20,618 nucleotides of DNA from an uncultured Collinsella sp. (GTDB lineage: Bacteria > Actinomycetota > Coriobacteriia > Coriobacteriales > Coriobacteriaceae), in the NCBI GenBank assembly GCA_900543505.1, contig UQSB01000043.1, positions 1 to 20,618 on the forward strand. Reading direction: 5' to 3'. Made by a program: the position numbers and the translations under genes. Of the stretch, positions 9,707 to 15,884 are shown in pieces. A model generated the notes under the pieces. It saw only the letters and a program-made list of their open reading frames with translations. It was not told where the DNA came from and searched no databases. Numbering within the stretch: the stretch's first letter is position 1; each line of letters starts with the position of its first letter.

Positions 9707-9727
9707 TTATTTGTTATCGAATGCAGA

Positions 9728-9776
9728 GAAAACGCCCGATCAAGCCGATGCATCGTCGGTTTGACCGGGCGTTTTC
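9728..9776 (-). terminator. Terminator of the gntR regulator gene
   Basis: A 21-bp stem with two mismatches (9728-9748 with 9756-9776) closes a 7-base loop. On the minus strand the right side of the stem ends CGGGCGTTTTCTCT. It lies about 40 bp after the regulator stop and separates that gene from the ABC operon. Confidence 0.8.
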
Positions 9777-9817
9777 GCTTTGAGGGCATGAGTCTCGTCA
9801 GGCTGCGAGCTAGCCGG

Positions 9818-10537
9818 CTATCGCTTGGAATTGACGCGGTAATGGAAGATCTCGGGGTGTGTGCGGGCATGCGTGACCTCGAACAAGATGCCGTCCGAGG
9901 TGTACGACTGGCTCTCCATAACGGCGACGCAGTTGTACTTGCCAAGGTCCAGATAGCTGCAGTCCTCATCGTTGGCGAGCTCGACACTCACCGTACGACG
10001 GCTCGCCATCACTTTGACGCCACGCTTGTGCTCCAGATAGTCGTAGATAGAGCTTGCCGCAATCTCGGGGGTCAGGCCCTTGGCGATCGACTCCAAAAAG
10101 TAGCCGTGGTCCACCTGGCGCGCGCTGCCGTTGAGGCTTCGGACACGCACGACGCGAATCAGCTCCTCGCCCACCTTAAAGCCAAGGCGGCGCGACAGTT
10201 GCTCAGTGCAAATCAAATGTTCAAAAGACTTGACCTCGGTCGATGCGACGGCATTGTTGCGTTTTGCGAACTCGCCAAACGACTCAACCTCTTCGAGTGC
10301 GCCCAGCATGTCGGTTTCGCCCTTAAGCCAAATAACGCGCACGCCCTTGCCGTGTATAGGCTGCACAAACATCTGGTCGGCCAGCATGCTCAAGGCGCGT
10401 CGAACGGTATTGCGCGTGCAGCCAAACTCCGCGGTCAGCTCGGCTTCGGTTGGCAGCATCTCCTGAAACGCATAGGTCCCGTTAATGATGCGCGAACGGA
10501 TCTCGCGGTAGATTCCTTCGTAAATCGCTTTTGGCAT
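9818..10537 (-). CDS. GntR-family (HutC subfamily, TreR-like) transcriptional regulator with UTRA domain
   Basis: This is a DNA-binding sugar-sensing repressor. The 239-residue protein has an N-terminal winged helix (about 5-70, with LPTEAELTAEFGCTRNTVRRAL) and a C-terminal UTRA ligand-binding domain (about 95-235). The motifs SIYDYLE, EDCSYLDL and ESQSYTSDGILFEVTHARTHPE match the trehalose-repressor branch. TreR binds trehalose-6-phosphate in Bacillus; the ligand here could equally be maltose-6'-phosphate or another PTS product. The start has AGAGGTGA five bases upstream. It is divergent from the PTS-HAD gene and next to the ABC operon. GTTTAAAC palindromes in its own and the neighbouring promoters suggest autoregulation and control of the whole locus. 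Confidence 0.88.
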   Translation of the reverse strand: MPKAIYEGIYREIRSRIINGTYAFQEMLPTEAELTAEFGCTRNTVRRALSMLADQMFVQPIHGKGVRVIWLKGETDMLGALEEVESFGEFAKRNNAVASTEVKSFEHLICTEQLSRRLGFKVGEELIRVVRVRSLNGSARQVDHGYFLESIAKGLTPEIAASSIYDYLEHKRGVKVMASRRTVSVELANDEDCSYLDLGKYNCVAVMESQSYTSDGILFEVTHARTHPEIFHYRVNSKR

Positions 10538-10589
10538 AACTTCACCTCTAATGAATATGTATGGCTAGGCACGATAGCATTTCTTAAAG

Positions 10590-10601
10590 TTGTTTAAACC
10601 G
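10590..10601 (-). promoter_or_regulatory. Operator in the gntR promoter
   Basis: GTTTAAAC at 10592-10599, within TTGTTTAAACCG, lies 55 bp before the regulator start. It overlaps a possible -35 (TTTAAA) paired with TATCGT 16 bp further on the minus strand. Directly beside it is another inverted repeat, ACCGAT-T-ATCGGT (10598-10610). The layout suggests autorepression. Confidence 0.5.
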
Positions 10602-10698
10602 ATTATCGGTAAAGTACGGATTATTTACCGTCGACGGTTCCCCCGAAACCCAAATCGGACCGAATCAAAACCGTCAATGCGGCAAGCAGCCAGTCCTC

Positions 10699-10721
10699 TA
10701 CAATGAGTTCATTGTTTAAAC
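10699..10721 (+). promoter_or_regulatory. PTS-HAD gene promoter (-10) with GTTTAAAC operator
   Basis: A TACAAT -10 box at 10699-10704, identical to the one before malQ, is followed at 10714-10721 by GTTTAAAC in ATTGTTTAAACGTT. The palindrome sits at the expected transcription start, where a bound repressor would block initiation. The -35 region is weak. Confidence 0.5.
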
Positions 10722-10761
10722 GTTCTTGCTCGCACAGCATGTTGCATCCGGAAGGCATATT

Positions 10762-13212
10762 ATGCTGCAGAAAATCCAACGCTTTGGCGGGGCAATGTTC
10801 GCGCCCGCCATGCTGTTTTCTATATCAGGCCTCATGGTCGGCATCTCCGCCCTCGCCACGACCGTAGACATCGTCGGTGACCTCGCCGTATACGGAACCC
10901 CTTGGTACGTTTTCTGGACCATCATCCAGCGCGGCTCGTGGACGGTCTTTAAACGTCTCCCGCTCCTTTTTGCCGTAGCGCTGCCTATCGGTCTTGCCCA
11001 AAAGCAACCGGCACGCTGCTGCCTCGAGGCACTCGTGGCCTATTTTGCCTATTGCTTCTTTTTGAGCGAGATCATTAAGCTGAGCGGAGACAACCTTGGG
11101 CTTAAGTACCCATCATCTTTGACCCCCGCCAGCGGTATCACCGTCATCGACGGCATCAAGACGCTCGACACCGGCATTATCGGCCCGCTGGCGGTATCGG
11201 CAACCGTCGTCGCCATCCATGACCGCTTCTACGATGCCAAGGTTCCCGATTGGCTCGGCACCTTCTCGGGTTCCTCGCTGGTCTACCTCATCAGCTTTTT
11301 TGCCGTGTTTGCCCTTGCCGCCATCTCGGCCGCCATCGTGCCCTTCGCATACGCCGTGACCGAAACGCTGCGCCACGCACTTGCGGGCGTCGGCCCCTTC
11401 GGCGTGGGCATCTTTGTGTTTTTGGAGCGAGCACTCGAGCCCATGGGGCTGCACCACCTGCTCTATATGCCCATCTATTACGACAATCTGGTCATTCACG
11501 ACGGTATTTACGCCACGTGGACCAACCTGCTCCCCATTCTCTCCCATAGCACGCGCCCTTTAAATGAACTTGCGCCCTGGGCAGGTTTTACCGCCACCGG
11601 CTGGGGCAAGCTCTTTGGCCTTCCCGCCATCGCGGCAGCATTCTATTTCACCGCCAAACCCGAACGCCGCGCCGGCCTTAAGGTCATCCTTTTGCCCGCC
11701 ATCGTCGCCTCGGTGGTCTGCGGTGTCACCGAGCCGCTCGAGTTTCTCTTTATGTTCACCTATCCTGGACTCTTTTTGCTCTACGCCGTCCTATCCTCCT
11801 GCCTTGCCATGACCATGAACTTCTTTGGCATCGTCGGCATCTTCTCGGGCGGTCTCATGGAAATGACGGCCTTCAACTTCATCCCACTCATGCGAATGCA
11901 TGCCGGCTCCTACCTTTTGGCGCTCGGTATCGGTCTTGCCTTTAGCCTCATCTTTTTTGTTAGTTTTCGAGCACTCATCTTGGTCTATGACCTTAAGACG
12001 CCGGGCCGCGAGGATCATGTCTCCAATCGCGCGGCAATCGATCGTTTAACGGGAAGCGGCTTTGCCAAAGAGCAATCTCCCAATGGCGAGGTCAGTATTC
12101 AATCCGATCAAGATCACGTCCTCGCCGAGCGGGTAATTCAGCTTTTAGGTGGCGTTGGCAATATCGTGGGCGCAACCAACTGCGCCACGCGCCTGCGCGT
12201 CGAGGTCGCAGACCCTTCCATCGTTGCAGATAATGCGTCGTTTGTCGCGGTGGGCGCCAAGGGCCTCATCATTACGGGCAAGACCGCCCAGGTGATTATT
12301 GGCATCTCCGTTCCCCGCGTTAAAGAGCATTTTGACCAGATCATGGGCCTCGAGCCGGGATTTGTGCCCACCACCTCGGCCTCCCCTGCCGCCAGCGCAG
12401 CCCATAAGCGCGGCGATATCTGCTTCTTCGATATCGACGGAACACTCGCCTGGCAAGACCCTCGAGTGGCACAAGAGCTTCCCGAGAGCGAGCGAGACCT
12501 CTCCCCCTATCCCAATGAAGCGGTCTCGCAAGCCATCCGTGATTTTGTCGCCAAGGGCAATATGGCGTTTATCTGCACAGGGCGCACGCTGAGCTGCATC
12601 CATCCAAAGCTGCTCGAGCTGCCCTGGACCGGCATCGTCTGCCTCGCGGGTGGCTATGTCGAACTTGAGGGACACGTGATTCGCGATTTGGCGATGACGC
12701 CCGGCATGCTGCAGCGCCTTGCTCCCATTCTTGAGCAATCGGACGAAGTGATTCGTTTTGAGGGACTCAATGGCGTCGTTCGCATGAGTGCCGATGCGCC
12801 CGACGCCCCGGGATACGCCCGCACCGTGGGCGATGCAATTACGCAGCTGCAACATTACAGCGCCTACAAGATTTTAATGTCCACGTCGCTTGCCAGCCGC
12901 ATCGCTCAGGATCAAGCGTTTGAGCCGCTGCTCTGCTTTAACGAGCTCGAGCTCGAAGTGACCGAGATTTCGCCTCGCGAATGCACCAAGCGCGAGGGTA
13001 TCCAGTCCGTACTCGACGCCCTCGATCCCCACCACGGAACCGTATACGGCATCGGCGACGCCAGCAATGACGTCTCGCTGATGAACGCCGTCGATGTCGG
13101 TATCGCCATGGGCAATGCGCCGGACTTCCTCAAGGAAAAGGCCGACTATGTCACCGACAGCATCGACCACGACGGCGTCGTCACCGCGCTCGAACACTTT
13201 GGGCTTATCTAG
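10762..13212 (+). CDS. PTS EIICB (MalP/GlvC alpha-glucoside type) fused to a HAD Cof-type phosphatase
   Basis: This is a membrane sugar transporter that phosphorylates its substrate, with a built-in phosphatase-like domain. The 816-residue protein has three parts. EIIC (about 1-425) starts MLQKIQRFGGAMFAPAMLF like Bacillus MalP/GlvC and carries GVTEPLEF (321-328). EIIB (about 447-530) has the phosphocysteine C474 in TNCATRLRV. After an Ala/Pro/Ser linker, a HAD domain (552-816) has D557xD559GT, T606 in CTGRT, K743 and GDASND (D766, D770), all the HAD catalytic motifs. No EIIA domain is present, so a separate EIIA is needed. I chose ATG 10762, with GGAAGG six bases upstream; an in-frame TTG at 10726 is less likely. 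The usual partner, a 6-phospho-alpha-glucosidase, is absent here. The HAD domain may release free disaccharide from the phosphorylated import product (inference). Confidence 0.9.
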   Translation: MLQKIQRFGGAMFAPAMLFSISGLMVGISALATTVDIVGDLAVYGTPWYVFWTIIQRGSWTVFKRLPLLFAVALPIGLAQKQPARCCLEALVAYFAYCFFLSEIIKLSGDNLGLKYPSSLTPASGITVIDGIKTLDTGIIGPLAVSATVVAIHDRFYDAKVPDWLGTFSGSSLVYLISFFAVFALAAISAAIVPFAYAVTETLRHALAGVGPFGVGIFVFLERALEPMGLHHLLYMPIYYDNLVIHDGIYATWTNLLPILSHSTRPLNELAPWAGFTATGWGKLFGLPAIAAAFYFTAKPERRAGLKVILLPAIVASVVCGVTEPLEFLFMFTYPGLFLLYAVLSSCLAMTMNFFGIVGIFSGGLMEMTAFNFIPLMRMHAGSYLLALGIGLAFSLIFFVSFRALILVYDLKTPGREDHVSNRAAIDRLTGSGFAKEQSPNGEVSIQSDQDHVLAERVIQLLGGVGNIVGATNCATRLRVEVADPSIVADNASFVAVGAKGLIITGKTAQVIIGISVPRVKEHFDQIMGLEPGFVPTTSASPAASAAHKRGDICFFDIDGTLAWQDPRVAQELPESERDLSPYPNEAVSQAIRDFVAKGNMAFICTGRTLSCIHPKLLELPWTGIVCLAGGYVELEGHVIRDLAMTPGMLQRLAPILEQSDEVIRFEGLNGVVRMSADAPDAPGYARTVGDAITQLQHYSAYKILMSTSLASRIAQDQAFEPLLCFNELELEVTEISPRECTKREGIQSVLDALDPHHGTVYGIGDASNDVSLMNAVDVGIAMGNAPDFLKEKADYVTDSIDHDGVVTALEHFGLI

Positions 13213-13327
13213 CCAAGCCCCTACCGCACTTGCGGCCGCATGGACCAATCGTCTTCAACCGCCGCGCTCGACGCCCTAATGTGGCAATATGTTGTCTGCA
13301 TAATGCAACGATGCAACCTATCAAAGA

Positions 13328-14353
13328 ATGCGAGAACCCGTGTCCAGTCCGTTTACCAGCTTTTTAGCCCAGCACTTTGACCAGATTAACGACTATCTGG
13401 CCACGTTCTTTGACGGACAGGCGACTTCCGCCGATATCGAGCGCTACCTGTATACCCCGCTCTCGGCATTTACGGCAAACGCTGGCAAGCGCCACCGCCC
13501 GCTCATCTGCATGCTCGCCGCCACTGCGGTAGGCGGCAGCTTTGAGAGCGCCCGCAGCGCAGCGGCGGCCATCGAGCACTTTCAGTCGGGCGCACTCATC
13601 CACGACGACATCGCCGACAACGGGCAGATTCGTCGCGGCAAGCCCTGCATGCACCTTACCGAGGGCACCGGTCTTGCCATCAACTGCGGTGACCTGGCGC
13701 TCACCATGGTCACCAAGACGGTTCTCGACGACCCCACACTCAACGCAGACGTGAAGCTTCACGTGCTCCACGAGCTTACCGAGATGATCGTCCGTACCAT
13801 CGAGGGCCAAGCGCTCGACCTGGGCTGGGTCCGCGACGAGCGCTTTGACATTTCGGTCGACGATTATCTGGACATGGCGACGCACAAGACCGCGTACTAC
13901 AGCGGAGCGACGCCGCTTGCCGCCGGAGCCATTATCGGCGGCGGCAGCGAAGAGCAGATTGAGGCACTGCGCGCCTTTGGGCTGCACACGGGCCTTGCCT
14001 TCCAGATTCAAGACGACCTGCTCAACTTGATCGGCACCAAGGAGGCCGCCAACAAGGACTTCCGCACCGATATCACCGAGGGCAAGCGCACCCTCGTTGC
14101 CGTGCATGCCCTGTCAGACGAGCGCTATCACGACGAGATCGAGGCAATCCTTTCCTCGGGCACCGAGGACCCTGCGCAGCTCGCACGCGCCGTGGAGATC
14201 TTCCAGGAGACCGGCTCCATCGATTACGCCCACACCTATGCGCTCGACCTGACCGCTAAGGCCAAGGCCGCTATCGAAGGCGTCGAGCTCGACCCGCATG
14301 CGTGCGAGCTCTTCCTCTCAATGGCAGATTTCTTTGTGGAGCGTCTTAACTAG
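13328..14353 (+). CDS. Polyprenyl (isoprenyl) diphosphate synthase
   Basis: This is a trans-prenyltransferase that condenses isopentenyl diphosphate onto an allylic primer to make the lipid chain for cell-wall carriers or quinones. The 341-residue protein has the first aspartate-rich motif HDDIAD (D93, D94, D97) followed by IRRGKP. The second motif is DDLLN (D229, D230, N233), where the last aspartate of DDxxD is replaced by Asn, a change also seen in some geranylgeranyl synthases. Small residues (G88, A89) precede the first motif, which by the family rule argues for a product longer than C15. The ATG at 13328 has only a weak ribosome site; an in-frame GTG at 13340 is an alternative start. 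It stands 115 bp after the PTS gene with no clear terminator between. Function is likely housekeeping, unrelated to sugar uptake. Confidence 0.9.
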   Translation: MREPVSSPFTSFLAQHFDQINDYLATFFDGQATSADIERYLYTPLSAFTANAGKRHRPLICMLAATAVGGSFESARSAAAAIEHFQSGALIHDDIADNGQIRRGKPCMHLTEGTGLAINCGDLALTMVTKTVLDDPTLNADVKLHVLHELTEMIVRTIEGQALDLGWVRDERFDISVDDYLDMATHKTAYYSGATPLAAGAIIGGGSEEQIEALRAFGLHTGLAFQIQDDLLNLIGTKEAANKDFRTDITEGKRTLVAVHALSDERYHDEIEAILSSGTEDPAQLARAVEIFQETGSIDYAHTYALDLTAKAKAAIEGVELDPHACELFLSMADFFVERLN

Positions 14354-14394
14354 CGGGGGTCATAAAACCTGTGGGCAGCGAGTTTGGGTACAAG

Positions 14395-14424
14395 TTGCTA
14401 CACTATTGAGTGCATGTTTATAAA
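14395..14424 (+). promoter_or_regulatory. Putative promoter of the peptidoglycan-binding gene
   Basis: TTGCTA (14395-14400) and TATAAA (14419-14424) are 18 bp apart, about 70 bp before the next start codon. The spacing and -10 are good, the -35 moderate. Confidence 0.4.
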
Positions 14425-14492
14425 TTGTCTCGCGTTGTCTATCCGACACACGCTCAAAATAGTACGAATGGTACGCCGAAAGGGGTTCGTTC

Positions 14493-15398
14493 ATGGAACC
14501 TATTACCACGGGCATGCAGGGAGCAGCCGTCGAGGATGTTCAGTCCCGCCTTCTGCAGCTCGGTTACACCATCGATGCCGACGAGGTCGCCGACAAGCGC
14601 TTTGGCACCACCACCGAGCAGGCCGTTGGCACGTTTAGGCTCGATAGCGGCCTTGCGGCCGGTTATGCTGTCGATATCCCCTGCTGGAGCGCCCTGGTCG
14701 ACGCCTCGTATAAGCTGGGCGACCGCACCCTGTATCTTCGCATGCCCAATTTTCACGGCGCCGACGTCAAGGCCCTGCAGCGCGCTCTCAACGTTTTGGG
14801 CTTTGCCTGTGGCGAAGACGACGGCTACTTTGGTCCGCATACCGAGGCCGCCCTGCAGCAGTTCCAGGAAAATGTCGGCCTGTTTGCCGACGGCATGGCC
14901 TTCCAGGACACCTACGCCTACATCAACCGCCTGCACCATGTGTGGGAGGGCAAGCCCTCGGTCACCGAAGCCGAGTCCCGCATCGGTTTTGCTCGCGCCG
15001 CCAACGTGCTCGAGCGCTTCCAGATCGCCGTTATCGGTGAGGACCCCATCGCACGCAGCGTTGCTTCGCGCATGTGGAACATCGCCACGGCAACGACCGA
15101 CAACAGCGGCATGATGCTCTGCGACTCCGAGGTCCCAACCGACGTTGACCTGGTGCTCGAGATCGCAAGCGACGAGCTGCCCGCCGACGCCGCGCCACGC
15201 GCCACGATTGCCCTCGCCGAGTGCCACAACCTGGCCCAGCGCATCCGCACCGCCAATGTCGCCGCGCAGCAGAAGCCGGCTCGCATTCGCATTGAGCTCA
15301 CGGGCATGACGCGCTACAACGGCACCTTCACGGCCAGCGACGCGCAGACGCTCGCCGTACGCCTACTCGACGGCGTTTGCGATGCCCTCGCAGATTAG
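14493..15398 (+). CDS. Cytoplasmic protein with two peptidoglycan-binding (PG_binding_1) repeats
   Basis: The role is uncertain. The 301-residue protein has two PG_binding_1 repeats: about 6-65 (GAAVEDVQSRLLQLGY, then RFGTTTEQAVGTFR) and about 85-145 (GADVKALQRALNVLGF, then YFGPHTEAALQQFQ). A C-terminal region of about 130 residues has no recognised catalytic motif. There is no signal peptide or membrane segment, so it should stay in the cytoplasm. This layout recalls mycobacterial CwlM, a leaderless two-repeat protein with an amidase-like domain that regulates MurA; here no zinc-amidase residues are evident. The start has AAAGGGG about seven bases upstream and its own promoter. It follows the polyprenyl synthase by 139 bp, and its end overlaps the tRNA promoter. 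Confidence 0.8.
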   Translation: MEPITTGMQGAAVEDVQSRLLQLGYTIDADEVADKRFGTTTEQAVGTFRLDSGLAAGYAVDIPCWSALVDASYKLGDRTLYLRMPNFHGADVKALQRALNVLGFACGEDDGYFGPHTEAALQQFQENVGLFADGMAFQDTYAYINRLHHVWEGKPSVTEAESRIGFARAANVLERFQIAVIGEDPIARSVASRMWNIATATTDNSGMMLCDSEVPTDVDLVLEIASDELPADAAPRATIALAECHNLAQRIRTANVAAQQKPARIRIELTGMTRYNGTFTASDAQTLAVRLLDGVCDALAD

Positions 15399-15405
15399 GT
15401 AAACT
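15377..15405 (+). promoter_or_regulatory. Promoter of tRNA-Gln
   Basis: TTGCGA (15377-15382) and TAAACT (15400-15405) are separated by 17 bp and lie 32 bp before the mature tRNA. The -35 box is inside the end of the peptidoglycan-binding gene. Confidence 0.6.
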
Positions 15406-15436
15406 AGACGAGTTGCTTTTGGGCAACACCACACAT

Positions 15437-15511
15437 TGGGACGTAGTTCAACGGTAGAACTCCGGTTTTTGGTGCCGGCTGTTGGGGGTTCGAATCCCTC
15501 CGTCCCAGCCA
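15437..15511 (+). tRNA. tRNA-Gln (anticodon UUG)
   Basis: The cloverleaf is complete: acceptor TGGGACG (15437-15443) pairs with CGTCCCA (15501-15507). The D arm is GTTC/GAAC, the anticodon stem CCGGT/GCCGG closes the loop TTTTGGT with TTG at positions 34-36, and the T arm holds TTCGAAT. The discriminator base is G at 15508 and CCA is encoded at 15509-15511. It is preceded by a promoter and followed by a terminator. Confidence 0.96.
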
Positions 15512-15519
15512 TTAAAACT

Positions 15520-15557
15520 GAGCGCCCTAAGCCCATAACGGCCCAGGGCGCTTTCTT
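15520..15557 (+). terminator. Terminator of tRNA-Gln
   Basis: AGCGCCCT (15521-15528) pairs with AGGGCGCT (15545-15552) and is followed by TTCTT. It begins about ten bases after the tRNA CCA end. Confidence 0.75.
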
Positions 15558-15682
15558 GTGGGCAAGCGGAGGAATTCGAACCCGCAAGGGTGCGGAGCTG
15601 AGGAAATGCGAAGCGTTTTCCAGCGCAGCACGCAAGGAGCGAAGCGACGCAGCGGGGCGCGGCCGCCGACCAGGCGGACGCG

Positions 15683-15698
15683 GAATCCCTCCGTCCCA
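15683..15698 (+). repeat. att-like 16-bp direct repeat of the tRNA-Gln 3' end
   Basis: GAATCCCTCCGTCCCA is an exact copy of tRNA bases 15492-15507, 191 bp further on. Duplication of a tRNA 3' end is the usual mark of integration by a tyrosine recombinase. The segment between holds only a second, degenerate T-arm-like piece (around 15571-15584) and GC-rich sequence with a small hairpin near 15601-15621. No integrase or cargo gene remains. No gene is seen in 15558-15786. Confidence 0.6.
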
Positions 15699-15786
15699 CA
15701 TCAGCCCAGTTCCGAAAAGCGAGCCGCCATCTACAAAGTGCCGTGTGGCCCCGGCCGGCCGGGCATTAAGTTTGTCGCGAGTTCCG

Positions 15787-15879
15787 CACGCAAAGAAGGC
15801 CACTTAATGTGGCCTTCGTCTTGCGCAGGACTGTAGAGCAGGAAACCTAAGCCGGTGTCCCCGCTCTCCCGGGGCCGGC
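15787..15879 (-). ncRNA. Structured RNA element, copy A, at the 3' end of the JetD-like gene
   Basis: Read on the minus strand, six bases after the stop codon comes a GC-rich hairpin (GCCGG/CCGGC and CCCCG/CGGGG, 15851-15879). Next is a 29-base block (15845-15817) identical to 20560-20588. It is followed by a 9-bp stem, GAAGGCCAC with GTGGCCTTC, around the loop ATTAA (15817-15795), and the tail TTTGCGTG. The last hairpin plus T-run would act as the terminator of the upstream gene. Stem bases differ from copy B at four pairs while pairing is kept. Confidence 0.6.
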
Positions 15880-15884
15880 GGAAT

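Noticed and set aside
15436..15836. Several short frames over tRNA-Gln and downstream (such as GTEGFEPPTAGTKNR-type and SGGIRTRK peptides)
   Set aside because: These are well-known spurious translations of tRNA genes and their fragments, not proteins.
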